Shown here piece after piece: positions 7,596 through 17,984 of a stretch of 34,695 bases of DNA. Position numbers and translations under genes: made by a program. Source of the DNA: Rhodospirillaceae bacterium (lineage in GTDB: Bacteria > Pseudomonadota > Alphaproteobacteria > Kiloniellales > DSM-21159); NCBI GenBank assembly GCA_029265995.1, contig JAJUFM010000017.1:1-34695 (forward strand), written 5' to 3'. The notes under the pieces are model-generated. The model searched no databases. It saw only the letters and a program-made list of their open reading frames with translations, and was not told where the DNA came from. Position 1 is the stretch's first letter; each line of letters opens with the position of its first letter.

Positions 7596-8453
7596 TCAGG
7601 GACGGCCTAGCCAGTCCAGGATCAGCTCGATCTGCTCGCGTCGCATCAGCGCCGGCGCATGGCCACTGCCCGCGATTTCGACAACCTCGGCACATGGCCC
7701 TCGCTGCTTCATCTCCGCTGCGGTCGCGGGGGTCAGAAGTTGCGAGTGCTCGCCGCGCAGCACCAGCACCGGCTGGCGCACAGCCTCCCAAAAACTCCAA
7801 AGGTCTACGTCCCCTCCGACCGAAGTGGCGAAGGCGTTGCCCAGGGCAGGATCGTAGTTGCGCCGCCAGCGGCCATCCGCAGTCTGGGTGAGGGAGCGTT
7901 CGATGAGACGCTGCCACTGCTCATCGTCCAGGGGGCCAAAGCCCTCATAGGCCTGGCGCAGCTCCTGGCTCGCACTCGCGAAGTCAGGCCAGAAGCGCTC
8001 TTCCGCCACCTGGCTGGCGATATCGGCGATCGCGGGACGCGGCAGAAAGGGCCCGATGTCATTAAGGACGAGGCGGCGCAGGGGACTTTTGGGCTGGGCA
8101 GCCATTAGCATACCGATCAAACCGCCCATGGAAGTACCCAGCCAATCCACCTGTTCCACATCTAGCCGGGCGATCAGGGCATTCATATCCTGGAGGTACT
8201 GAGGGAAGCTGTAGCCGGCGGGATCAGCCAGCGCATCGCTCTCCCCTCGCCCAACTACATCCGGGCAGATCACCCGCCAGCCGGCGGCGCTCGCCGCCGC
8301 GGCCACTTCCTCAAAATCCCTGCCGTTTCGGGTGAGGCCGTGGACGCAGACAAGAACACGCGGCGCATCAATTAGCCCCCATTCCCTATAGGCAAGGCGG
8401 TGGAAGCCGCTGGCGGAAAGGCCTAGATGAAACTTCAGCCGTGGCTCGCTCAT
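7596..8453 (-). CDS. Alpha/beta hydrolase
   Basis: This 285-residue cytoplasmic alpha/beta hydrolase has an oxyanion region VCVHGLTRNGRDFE (about residues 35-48), the nucleophile elbow LGTSMGG with Ser108, and a C-terminal GSGHAP histidine. An acid residue after strand 6 probably completes the triad. The substrate is unknown; esters, lactones or C-C bonds are all possible. The ATG at 8453 is preferred; a GTG at 8492 is in frame. It lies 73 bp downstream of matA on the same strand, so it is probably in the same transcript and may serve the same malonate-linked pathway. Confidence 0.82.
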   Translation of the reverse strand: MSEPRLKFHLGLSASGFHRLAYREWGLIDAPRVLVCVHGLTRNGRDFEEVAAAASAAGWRVICPDVVGRGESDALADPAGYSFPQYLQDMNALIARLDVEQVDWLGTSMGGLIGMLMAAQPKSPLRRLVLNDIGPFLPRPAIADIASQVAEERFWPDFASASQELRQAYEGFGPLDDEQWQRLIERSLTQTADGRWRRNYDPALGNAFATSVGGDVDLWSFWEAVRQPVLVLRGEHSQLLTPATAAEMKQRGPCAEVVEIAGSGHAPALMRREQIELILDWLGRP

Positions 8454-8526
8454 GGTGAACACCCTTGCGGTTGCTTCGCCGCCCCCTGTCACTGATGGTT
8501 ATCGTGCCGCCGGCCTGGGGCGCGCG

Positions 8527-9981
8527 TCAAACCAAGCCGAAGCGTCGCAAAGCCCCACCGCCGTCTGCACGGCGCATCAAGGAGCGAACTTCGGAGCTGG
8601 CAGCAATCGTACCCTTGGTCATGAAGGCTTCGTGGTTCTTTTCGATATCGTCCCGAAGGTAGCGATAGTTGACCATGATCCCGGCAGACTGCTCCATCCC
8701 CTTGATGGATGTATCCCCCAGCCAGTTGATCCGTTCGAGGCGCGCCCCGTTGCGCAGGTGGAATCGGGCGACCGGGTCGATCGGCTGACCATCGCCTCGC
8801 CTTTCCATGAAGTAGCGTGCGGCGAGACGCAGCATCGGCTCCTCCAAAGCCTCGACCATCTCCTTGTGCTCGTACCAACGGTCGCGCTCAAGAAGGGCCT
8901 TCAAGGCCTCTGCACTATCCTCCAGTTCGCTCAGTTTCCGCAGGTCGGCGCGCTCGTCCGCTGTAAGCAGGGCGTCCAGCACTGTCCTGTCCTGCTTGTT
9001 CAGCCAAGACCTGAACCCTGGCACGGGGGACAAGGTGGCGAAGTTCCTGATCTGGGGAAGGTCGTGGCTCAGTTCCTGCACGACCATCTTGATAAGGAAG
9101 TCGCCGAAGGTGATTCCTCTTAGCCCGCGCTGGGTGTTGGAGATGGAATAGAAGATTGCGGTGTCTGCGCGTGCAGGATCGGCTGCAGGCGCACTTTCGT
9201 CGAGAAGAGCCTGAACGCTGCTGGCCATCCCGGCTACCAGGGCTACCTCAACAAAGGCCAGGGGCTCGTTCGGCATTCGGGGATGGAAGAGCGCATAGCA
9301 GCGGCGGTCAGAATCTAACCGATCGCGCAGATCATCCCACGACTGAATCTCGTGCACTGCCTCATAGGCAATGAGCTTTTCCAGCAAGGCTGCGCTGGAA
9401 TGCCAGGTGATCCTCCTGAGGTCGAGAAAGCCTGTATCGAACCACGACATTAGCAGTGCCTGAAGATCCCGGTCCAGTGCTTGCAACTGCGGATCCTGGT
9501 CCCGCAGCCCGAACAGATCGACCCGAAGATCCACCAGAAACTTAACGCCTTCAGGTAAAGCATTGAATTGCTTCAGTAAGCGTATCCTCGGCGGCTCCAA
9601 GGCCTCGCGAAGGCGCAGAGTCGCGGCAATGCGGCCTTCTTCGTCTTCCTGCTGATGATAATCGTCGATGGCCGCTTCGACGACCTCCTCCTTGACCGCG
9701 AAATCACGCGCCAGCACCTGCAAGAATATGGCCCGTCCTTCCGGATCGAGTTGCAGATAAGAGCGGCCGAGAGCCGCCGCCCGAAGGCGAGCGGACACTT
9801 CCCCCCCACGCGCCTCCAGACAGTCGCGCATCTGCTCACGCAAACGCAGCGGGTCTGCCACTGCCTCATCCGATACTGGAAGACCGATGCTCCTGGCGGC
9901 AGAGACAGCTACGTCGCGCCAATTGGCCGAGAGGTTCGAGAGCGCCCGGTCGAAAAGTGATGGGCTATCCTGATGCGTCAT
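8527..9981 (-). CDS. matA: Malonyl-CoA decarboxylase
   Basis: This 484-residue enzyme converts malonyl-CoA to acetyl-CoA and CO2. The family hallmarks are clear: HPRMPNEPLAFVEVALV, FYSISNTQRGLRGITFGDFL, TLSPVPGF with the likely catalytic Ser318, and ARFHLRNGARLERINW with the likely catalytic His408, then NYRYL...NHEAF near the end. The helical N-terminal domain is complete. The ATG at 9981 has GAGGAG just upstream. The gene is divergent from a GntR regulator and about 8 kb from matB. This matches the decarboxylase/synthetase logic of the rhizobial mat operon, but with an ABC transporter and other genes in between. Confidence 0.95.
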   Translation of the reverse strand: MTHQDSPSLFDRALSNLSANWRDVAVSAARSIGLPVSDEAVADPLRLREQMRDCLEARGGEVSARLRAAALGRSYLQLDPEGRAIFLQVLARDFAVKEEVVEAAIDDYHQQEDEEGRIAATLRLREALEPPRIRLLKQFNALPEGVKFLVDLRVDLFGLRDQDPQLQALDRDLQALLMSWFDTGFLDLRRITWHSSAALLEKLIAYEAVHEIQSWDDLRDRLDSDRRCYALFHPRMPNEPLAFVEVALVAGMASSVQALLDESAPAADPARADTAIFYSISNTQRGLRGITFGDFLIKMVVQELSHDLPQIRNFATLSPVPGFRSWLNKQDRTVLDALLTADERADLRKLSELEDSAEALKALLERDRWYEHKEMVEALEEPMLRLAARYFMERRGDGQPIDPVARFHLRNGARLERINWLGDTSIKGMEQSAGIMVNYRYLRDDIEKNHEAFMTKGTIAASSEVRSLMRRADGGGALRRFGLV

Positions 9982-10050
9982 GCCACTCCTCAAATTCCCG
10001 GCCGCGGCTGCGACCGCAACGCTGGTTCTTCCTTAGGCAGACAAGTTTAA

Positions 10051-10064
10051 TCACCTGAAGGTGA
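10051..10064. repeat. Perfect inverted repeat upstream of matA
   Basis: TCACCT and AGGTGA flank two bases. It lies 70 bp upstream of the matA start, in a position suited to an operator or activator site. It does not resemble the 14-bp site near matR, so another factor, or nothing, may bind it. Confidence 0.4.
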
Positions 10065-10262
10065 CATCAGAATGTCCCCTCCTTCTTTGGAGAGTGTTGG
10101 CGATGGGCAGCAGATGGTGAGAAAAAGAAGGAAGTCTCGCTGGCGAAAAAGATCCCTCTGCTGCTGCCAGTCTGGAAACACCTTTGGGGAGGGAGGCCGG
10201 GAACGGTGCGTCCTCTGCATCAGTCCTGCAACTCACCCGTTTTCTTAATGATGCCGTAACAG

Positions 10263-10291
10263 TTGCCATTATCGAACGCGCCGTCAATTAT
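10263..10291 (+). promoter_or_regulatory. Probable sigma-70 promoter of the GntR regulator
   Basis: The -35 TTGCCA (10263-10268) and -10 AATTAT (10286-10291) are separated by 17 bp. The predicted start of transcription falls inside the 14-bp operator-like site, only about 15-20 bp before the start codon, which would suit negative autoregulation. Confidence 0.5.
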
Positions 10292-10304
10292 CTTGTATGC
10301 ATAA
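10291..10304 (+). promoter_or_regulatory. Operator-like site 1 (GntR/FadR type)
   Basis: TCTTGTATGCATAA matches the site at 11044-11057 (opposite strand) at 12 of 14 positions and has the TGTATRCA core typical of FadR-subfamily operators. It overlaps the last base of the -10 element. From memory, the characterised rhizobial MatR operator also begins TCTTGTA; this was not checked here. Confidence 0.6.
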
Positions 10305-10313
10305 CCAGGTCAC

Positions 10314-11003
10314 ATGCATAACGATCGGCAGGTGGTGGTGAACGCCTCGCAAGCGCTTCGAGATGAAATCGAAAAAGGCATCGTAACCGGCGAGTTCAGG
10401 CCCGGCGAACGACTTGACGAGATGCAGTTGGCGAAGCGTTTCGGAGTTTCTCGAACTCCTATCCGCGAAACCTTGATGCAGCTCGGAGCAATAGGTCTTG
10501 TGGAGATTCGCCCGCGCCGGGGCGCGATCGTCGTCGAGCACGGCCCACAGCGCGTGTACGAGATGTTCGAGGTCATGGCGGAACTGGAAGGCATGGCGGC
10601 ATCCCTAGCCGCTCGCCGATTGACTGAAGCCCATATACAGGCCTTGCTGAGGGCGTTAGAAGGATGCGAGGTCGCGGCCAAAGAAGGCGACTTCGACGCC
10701 TACTACTATGCCAACGAGATTTTTCACCAGGCGATCTATAACGCGAGCCAAAGCGCCTTCCTGGCTGAGCAATGCACCTCTCTCCACAAGCGCTTGCGGC
10801 CCTACCGGCGCCTGCAACTGCGCGTACGCGGGCGTATAACCACCTCTCTCGCCGAACACGCTGCCGTGGTTGAGGCGATTGTGGCAGGCAGTGCCGAAAA
10901 GGCGCGAACACAGCTGCGCGCCCATGTAGTGGTTCAGGGCGATCGCTTCAGTGATCTGCTGGCCTCTCTTGACCAGTTGAAGCAAGGTTCAGCACCCACT
11001 TGA
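10314..11003 (+). CDS. matR: GntR-family (FadR/FCD subfamily) regulator, MatR-like
   Basis: This 229-residue regulator has an N-terminal winged helix (residues ~8-75; FRPGERLDEMQLAKRFGVSRTPIRETLMQL) followed by an all-helical FCD ligand domain. The FCD domain shows the metal/ligand-binding pattern (YYYANEIFHQAIYNAS, then SLAEHAAVVEAI and RAHV). Position supports malonate control: it is divergent from matA and sits directly before the transporter-matB run. Operator-like sites lie on both sides of it. The inducer could be malonate or the imported precursor. The ATG at 10314 sits inside a 9-bp direct repeat (10297 and 10314). The name matR rests on context and is less certain than the family. 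Confidence 0.85.
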   Translation: MHNDRQVVVNASQALRDEIEKGIVTGEFRPGERLDEMQLAKRFGVSRTPIRETLMQLGAIGLVEIRPRRGAIVVEHGPQRVYEMFEVMAELEGMAASLAARRLTEAHIQALLRALEGCEVAAKEGDFDAYYYANEIFHQAIYNASQSAFLAEQCTSLHKRLRPYRRLQLRVRGRITTSLAEHAAVVEAIVAGSAEKARTQLRAHVVVQGDRFSDLLASLDQLKQGSAPT

Positions 11004-11196
11004 TCCTGCCTATCTCCTCCTGTCGCAGCTCGCGTACCCCGATTTCTGTATACAAGAGTATTGACAGGGGCATACATAAATGGTCCCGTCCCAAAAACGC
11101 ATAAGAGCTACCGAACAAGGGTTGCTCTACAATAACGCGCTTCGCCGTCGCGCGCAGCGATAAATAGCTGGCGAAATCCAGGGAGGATGGGCTCCG
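11004..11196 (+). promoter_or_regulatory. Control region of the ABC transporter-matB gene run
   Basis: This 193-bp gap contains no gene. It has a perfect -35-like TTGACA at 11061-11066 without a convincing -10 at 16-18 bp, and a TACAAT at 11128-11133 without a good -35. It holds the second operator-like site (11044-11057) and a half-site GCATACA (11070-11076), placed on either side of TTGACA. A GGGAGG Shine-Dalgarno lies at 11181-11186. Confidence 0.55.
11044..11057 (-). promoter_or_regulatory. Operator-like site 2 (GntR/FadR type)
   Basis: Read on the minus strand it is TCTTGTATACAGAA, with the palindromic core GTATAC at 11048-11053. It is nearly identical to site 1 in the matA/matR gap and lies just upstream of a TTGACA hexamer, so the same regulator probably controls this promoter. 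Confidence 0.62.
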
Positions 11197-13281
<2,085 letters not shown>

Positions 13282-13394
13282 CGCCTGCCAGTCGGAAAGG
13301 GCACCATAACTCGCCTACCTGAAATGGATCGGGAGGCGATCATTGCCGAGCCGGGAAAACATCGGCCGGCAGAGAATCAGAGGGAGAAACGCTA

Positions 13395-14987
13395 ATGATA
13401 AGAAGCAGATTTGCTGTCGGGGCGGGCTTCGTGGGAGCGGCACTTCTGACGACCGCTTTGGCGGCGCCAGCCTTGGCGGAAGAGCCGCGACACGGCGGCA
13501 TCCTGAATTTTGCGGTGGGCGCTGAACCCCCCAACTACGATTGCCACGCCAATACTTCCTTTGCCTTCACGCACCCGGTGCGTCCGCACTACAACACGCT
13601 GCTGCGCTTCGTGCCGGACAACTACCCGGAAGTTGAAGGTGATCTTGCGGAGTCTTGGGAAGTTTCAGAGGACGGACTGACCTATACCTTCCACTTGCGG
13701 GAAGGGGTGGAGTTCCACGATGGATCACCCTTCACCTCGGAAGATGTGCGTGCGACCTATGATCGCCTGCGCGATCCGCCCGACGGTGTGGTCTCCATCC
13801 GCCAGGCGTCCTACTCGGACATCGAGGCGATCGAAACGCCGGACGATCATACCGTCATCTTCAAGCTGTCTGGTCCGAACGCTGCGATGCTGGCGAACTT
13901 CGCCTCCCCCTGGGACTGCATCTACAGTGCCGAGAAGCTTGCGGAAGATCCGAATTTCCCGCGACAGAACATCCTCGGCACCGGCCCCTTCGTCTTTGAG
14001 GAGCATGCAGCAGGATCGCATTGGATCGGCAAGCGCAACGAGAACTATTGGGATCCAGAGCGCCCCTATCTCGACGGCTATCGGGCTGTCTTCATCTCCG
14101 GAGCGCCCATGGTCAACGCCCTTTCTGCCGGCGAAGTTCTGGCCGAGTTCCGCGGCCACTCCCCCGCCGATGCAGACCGCATCATGCAGCAGCTAGGCGA
14201 CGACGGCGTTCGTCAGGAAGGTCCCTGGGCTTGCCTGCTCAGCGTTGCGTTGAACGTGGAGAAACCTCCTTTCGACGATGTCCGGGTTCGCCAGGCCTTG
14301 TCCCTGGCGATTGATCGTTGGGGGGGGGCGGAAGCCCTGTCGCGGATCGCGTTGGTGCGAGACGTCGGTGGCATTCTCCGCCCGGGATACGATTATGCAG
14401 CCTCGAATGAGGAGCTGGAAAGCCTGCCGGGCTTCGGTCGCGACGTGGAGGCCAATCGAGCGGAAGCACGTCGTCTGCTGGAAGAGGCAGGATATTCCGA
14501 CCTCTCCTTCACCTTCACCAACCGCAACGTCCCCATGCCTTATACGCCCGTGGGCGTCTTCCTGATCGACCAGTGGCGACAGATCGGCGTTACCGTCGAG
14601 CATGAGCAGCTCGAGACACGTCTCTACACCGATAAGCTACTGGGCGACGAACTGGAAGCCGGGCTCGATTACGCCTGCGATTTCATGGATGAGCCGAGCA
14701 TTCAGCTCATCAAGTACATCTCGGCTGACAAGTCAGCGATCAACTATACCGGCTCCATCGATGAAACCCTCGACCGCCTCTACGAGGAGCAGTCGCGCGA
14801 GCTGGACGTGGAGAAGCGCAAGGAGCTGATCCGGAAGTTCGAAAAGCACCTCCTGACCCAGGCCTATCAGTTCCCGACGATCTGGTGGCACCGGATCATC
14901 GTTCACCACGACAAGCTGAAGAACTGGCACATCACGCCCAGCCACTACCTCAACGTCGATCTCGCCGACGTTTGGCTGGCTGAGTAA
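13395..14987 (+). CDS. Dpp/Opp-type ABC transporter substrate-binding protein (SBP_bac_5)
   Basis: This 530-residue periplasmic binding protein has a clear signal peptide (about residues 1-28, ending ALA). The mature part has the family-5 layout: RHGGILNFAVGAEPPNYD, then ESWEVSEDGLTYTFHLREGVEFHDGSPFTSEDV, then a mid-protein AIDR motif. Family members bind peptides, but also opines, nickel-histidine, sugars and plant conjugates, so the ligand cannot be assigned. Inside the gene, a run of nine G (14320-14328) encodes Trp-Gly-Gly and could slip. The gene is followed by a strong intercistronic hairpin that may raise its transcript level above the permeases. Confidence 0.92.
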   Translation: MIRSRFAVGAGFVGAALLTTALAAPALAEEPRHGGILNFAVGAEPPNYDCHANTSFAFTHPVRPHYNTLLRFVPDNYPEVEGDLAESWEVSEDGLTYTFHLREGVEFHDGSPFTSEDVRATYDRLRDPPDGVVSIRQASYSDIEAIETPDDHTVIFKLSGPNAAMLANFASPWDCIYSAEKLAEDPNFPRQNILGTGPFVFEEHAAGSHWIGKRNENYWDPERPYLDGYRAVFISGAPMVNALSAGEVLAEFRGHSPADADRIMQQLGDDGVRQEGPWACLLSVALNVEKPPFDDVRVRQALSLAIDRWGGAEALSRIALVRDVGGILRPGYDYAASNEELESLPGFGRDVEANRAEARRLLEEAGYSDLSFTFTNRNVPMPYTPVGVFLIDQWRQIGVTVEHEQLETRLYTDKLLGDELEAGLDYACDFMDEPSIQLIKYISADKSAINYTGSIDETLDRLYEEQSRELDVEKRKELIRKFEKHLLTQAYQFPTIWWHRIIVHHDKLKNWHITPSHYLNVDLADVWLAE

Positions 14988-14995
14988 CTTCCTCA

Positions 14996-15025
14996 GAGGG
15001 GACGAAGGAAAGGCTTCGTCCCCTC
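14996..15025 (+). terminator. Intercistronic hairpin after the binding-protein gene
   Basis: A perfect 12-bp stem (14996-15007 with 15014-15025) has a 6-nt GAAAGG loop and is followed by a broken T-rich stretch. Between a binding protein and its permease, such a hairpin usually stabilises the upstream mRNA or causes partial termination. Confidence 0.65.
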
Positions 15026-15052
15026 ACTTCTTGATTTCCCGGATCGCGCCAG

Positions 15053-16006
15053 ATGCTCGCCTATACGATCAGACGGATCCTCTTGATGGTCCCCACCCTT
15101 CTGGGGGTGGCCATTCTTGTCTTCCTCATGCTCCGCCTCATGCCTGGCGACATCGTCGAAACCATGCTGCGCGAGGGCGGCGGCAACGTACCTGCCCACG
15201 TTATCGAACAGGAGCGCGTGCGCCTTGGACTCGACAAGCCGATCCACATTCAGTTCATCAGCTGGTTCGGTGGAATCCTCCAGGGCGATTTCGGCGCCTC
15301 GATGTGGACCGGCAAGCCGGTGCTTCACGAGATAGGTTCACGGCTGGAACTGTCGCTGCAGATTGCGCTGATGGCGACCTTCCTGGCTGTCCTGATCGCC
15401 CTGCCGCTAGGCACCCTGGCCGCCATCTTCAAGAACACCATCGTCGACCATGTAATTCGTGTCATCTCCATCGCCGGCCTGGCCATTCCATCCTTCTGGC
15501 TGGGAATGGTCATCATCCTGCTGCTCCTGACCTTCTATGGGTGGATACCGCCCTTGACCTTCACCTCCTTCTTTGAGGATCCCTGGCGCAATCTTTCTCA
15601 GCTCATCTGGCCAGCCATGGCGGTGGGTTACCGCTATTCCGCGGTCGCTACGCGCATGGCGCGCTCCTCAATTCTAGAGGTGATGCAGGAAGACTATATC
15701 CGCACCGCGCGCGCCAAGGGCGTCTACGAACGCCTGGTGGTGGCGCGCCACGGCATGCGCAACGCCCTGCTGCCGGTCATTACGGTCATCGGTCTGGAGT
15801 TCGCCTTCCTGATCGGCGGGCTGGTCGTCACCGAGCAGGTGTTCAACCTGAACGGCATCGGCCGCCTTTTCGTGCAAGCGACGACCCGGGGCGACTACAC
15901 CATGATCCAGGGCCTCGTGCTCCTTGTGGCAGTGACCTTCATCATGGTGAATTTCCTGATCGACATGCTTTACGCGGCGCTCGACCCGCGCATCCGGTAC
16001 AAGTGA
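15053..16006 (+). CDS. Dpp/Opp-type ABC transporter permease (DppB-like)
   Basis: This 317-residue inner-membrane protein has about six transmembrane segments, beginning with the usual N-terminal signature MLAYTIRRILLMVPTLLGVA. It carries a large periplasmic loop after the first helix and the cytoplasmic EAA-type ATPase-contact motif EDYIRTARAKG. The C-terminus LYAALDPRIRYK is canonical for DppB homologues. The next permease starts two bases after its stop, so the pair is translationally linked. It forms the channel with the DppC-like protein. Confidence 0.93.
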   Translation: MLAYTIRRILLMVPTLLGVAILVFLMLRLMPGDIVETMLREGGGNVPAHVIEQERVRLGLDKPIHIQFISWFGGILQGDFGASMWTGKPVLHEIGSRLELSLQIALMATFLAVLIALPLGTLAAIFKNTIVDHVIRVISIAGLAIPSFWLGMVIILLLLTFYGWIPPLTFTSFFEDPWRNLSQLIWPAMAVGYRYSAVATRMARSSILEVMQEDYIRTARAKGVYERLVVARHGMRNALLPVITVIGLEFAFLIGGLVVTEQVFNLNGIGRLFVQATTRGDYTMIQGLVLLVAVTFIMVNFLIDMLYAALDPRIRYK

Positions 16007-16007
16007 T

Positions 16008-16913
16008 ATGACCGATACCACCACCGATACGGTTCCTGCCGTCACCTACAAGGTTCGCAAGGCTCGCCACCCGATACTGGGCTTCGTCCTACAGCAGCCC
16101 CTGGGAGCGATGGGCCTTCTGGTCATCATCATCATGATGCTCTGCGGTCTCTTCGCGGAGGTCGTGGCGCCCTATGATCCCTTGCAGATCGACTACATGG
16201 CGATTCTTCAGGCGCCTTCAGCCGACCACTGGATGGGGACAGACGATTTCGGCCGCGACATCCTTTCACGAGTGATTTATGGCGCACGCACCGCGCTTGC
16301 CGTCGGCTTCATTGCTTCACTGGCCGGCTGCAGCATTGGCGCCATCATCGGTATGGTGTCCGCCTACTTCGGTGGGTGGGTCGACACCATCATCCAGCGC
16401 CTGATGGACGTGCTGCTGTCCTTCCCCATCATCGTCCTGGCCCTGGCCATCGTTGCCATCCTGGGCAAGAACGTCGTAGGCGGCATCGACATCAACCTGA
16501 TCATCGCGATCGGTTTGCCCATCATACCGAAGGTGGCGCGCGTCATCCGCTCCTCCGCGCTGGCCATTCGGGAATTGCCCTACATCGACGCTGCGCGAGC
16601 GGCCGGCTTCTCCCACAAGCGGATCGTGATGCGCCACATTCTGCCGAACGTGACCGCTCCCTTCCTGATCATGTTGACGGCCTATGTCGCCCAGGCGATC
16701 CTGCTCGAAGCCTCCCTGTCTTTCCTCGGCCTAGGTGTCACCGAGCCGACGCCGGCCTGGGGCCTGATGCTTTCCGGTTCCGCCGCGCAGTATTATCAGG
16801 AAGCTCCTTGGATGATCATTTTCCCGGGGATCGCGATCAGTCTGGCGGTCTTTGCCTTCAACCTCTTCGGCGATGCCCTGCGGGATTGGCTCGATCCGAA
16901 GGTTCGGATGTGA
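16008..16913 (+). CDS. Dpp/Opp-type ABC transporter permease (DppC-like)
   Basis: This 301-residue partner permease has an N-terminal cytoplasmic tail, a first helix at about residues 35-55, then MAILQAPSADHWMGTDDFGRDILSRVIYGART, the family hallmark. The EAA motif is ELPYIDAARAAGFSHKRI, and the C-terminus FNLFGDALRDWLDPK is canonical. Its last codons overlap the GTG start of azlC (16910) by 4 bp, so the AzlC exporter is coupled to this importer at translation. Confidence 0.93.
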   Translation: MTDTTTDTVPAVTYKVRKARHPILGFVLQQPLGAMGLLVIIIMMLCGLFAEVVAPYDPLQIDYMAILQAPSADHWMGTDDFGRDILSRVIYGARTALAVGFIASLAGCSIGAIIGMVSAYFGGWVDTIIQRLMDVLLSFPIIVLALAIVAILGKNVVGGIDINLIIAIGLPIIPKVARVIRSSALAIRELPYIDAARAAGFSHKRIVMRHILPNVTAPFLIMLTAYVAQAILLEASLSFLGLGVTEPTPAWGLMLSGSAAQYYQEAPWMIIFPGIAISLAVFAFNLFGDALRDWLDPKVRM

Positions 16914-17659
16914 CGGCGAGTAGCTCTTTCATTTCCGGCCCCCGTTACGAAACAGCCGCTGACGCGCTACGCGGCGGCGCGTTGGAAGGGATGGGGGCTC
17001 CGGCACTGGTTCTCGGCTCCGGCTACATCGGCTTTGGCGCCTTGGCGGCCGATGCCGGGGTATCCCTTCCGCTTGCGGTACTTTCAACGCCGATGATCTT
17101 TGCCCTGCCCGCCCAAATTATCATGGTAGAGATGTGGCAGCTGGGAACGCCGGTACTTGCCCTGGTGCTGGCAGTGATGATGGCCAATGCTCGCTTTCTG
17201 CCGATGACGGCCACGCTGCTGCCGCAGATGCGGCATCCCCGCTGGAACGGCTGGCACTACGCCTTTGCAACCCACCTGGTGGCCATGTCGGGATGGGCCA
17301 TCGCCATGCGCCGGAACGTGGAGTTAGAGGCAGAACACCGCCTGCCGTTCTTCTGCGGCTTCAGCCTCATCATGTGGTTGGGTTGCTCGCTCGGCACGCT
17401 GATCGGCTTCTTCCTGTCGGGCGGGTTCCACGATTTGGTGACGGTCGGCCTGATCTTCCTCAATCCCATCTACTTCATTCTCATCCTTACGCGAGAAACC
17501 CGCACGCGCCTGGGGATAACAGCACTGCTCTGCGGTGCCGTCGCTGGCCCGCTGGTTCACCTCTGGATCCCTGACTGGAGTCTGATTGTCGGTGGCATTC
17601 TCGCCGGACTGTTAGCGTTCGCGATCCTGGAGAGCACAGGAGCGGCTCGACGTGGCTGA
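16910..17659 (+). CDS. azlC: AzlC-family branched-chain amino acid exporter, large subunit
   Basis: This 249-residue membrane protein is the large subunit of an AzlC/AzlD exporter of branched-chain amino acids and analogues. Landmarks are the hydrophobic N-terminal region with GYIGFGALAADAGVSLPLAVLSTPMIFALPAQ and then ANARFLPMTATLLPQMR, typical of AzlC. The start is GTG at 16910, overlapping the dppC stop, with GAAGG 7 nt upstream. Longer in-frame readings upstream run through dppC and are not real. It overlaps azlD by 8 bp. Its place between an importer and malonate genes suggests it exports an amino-acid product of the pathway; that is inference. Confidence 0.88.
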   Translation: MTASSSFISGPRYETAADALRGGALEGMGAPALVLGSGYIGFGALAADAGVSLPLAVLSTPMIFALPAQIIMVEMWQLGTPVLALVLAVMMANARFLPMTATLLPQMRHPRWNGWHYAFATHLVAMSGWAIAMRRNVELEAEHRLPFFCGFSLIMWLGCSLGTLIGFFLSGGFHDLVTVGLIFLNPIYFILILTRETRTRLGITALLCGAVAGPLVHLWIPDWSLIVGGILAGLLAFAILESTGAARRG

Positions 17660-17984
17660 TGCAAGTCTCTGGGGATTGATGCTGGTCTGCGCGGTTGTCA
17701 CCTTCGCCCTGAGAGGCACCGGCCTCTGGCTTTCCCGCCTCATCAGTCTCGACGGACGGGCGATGCGGCTTCTCGCCTGTATCGCCTATGCGACGCTAGC
17801 CGCGCTGGTTTCCCGGATCCTCTTCCTGCCGGCGGGCATTCTGGAAACCACGTCCCTGTGGGAACGGCTTTTGGCCACGGCAGTCGCTCTCGGAGTGTTC
17901 CTTTTGCTCGGCATGAACCTCCTGGCCGGCGTTGTCACCGGGGGTGTGGCGCTGGTGGTCATCGTCGTGCTGTTCGGGCTATAG
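17652..17984 (+). CDS. azlD: AzlD-family exporter small subunit
   Basis: This 110-residue protein has four hydrophobic segments, the size and pattern of AzlD, the small partner of AzlC. RGTGLWLSRLISLDGRAMRLLACIAYATLAALVSR is typical. The start is GTG at 17652, inside the end of azlC, which implies coupled translation and a two-subunit complex. A 172-bp gap to matB follows, holding only a weak 6-bp hairpin (18056-18072). Confidence 0.87.
   Translation: MADASLWGLMLVCAVVTFALRGTGLWLSRLISLDGRAMRLLACIAYATLAALVSRILFLPAGILETTSLWERLLATAVALGVFLLLGMNLLAGVVTGGVALVVIVVLFGL

Larger units (their letters stand above)
9982..10313. promoter_or_regulatory. Divergent matA/matR intergenic region (332 bp)
   Basis: No credible gene is seen; a 78-codon minus-strand ORF here lacks family features. 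The region holds a short perfect inverted repeat at 10051-10064 (TCACCT-GA-AGGTGA) close to matA, a purine-rich middle, and the regulator promoter with its operator-like site next to matR. No riboswitch was recognised. Confidence 0.6.

Noticed and set aside
9982-10313. Possible riboswitch or small gene in the matA/matR gap
   Set aside because: No known riboswitch core was recognised, and the 78-codon ORF has no start signal or family features.
16376-16909. Upstream extension of azlC through dppC
   Set aside because: The reading frame is open but runs out of frame through an intact permease gene; AzlC homology begins at the GTG at 16910.
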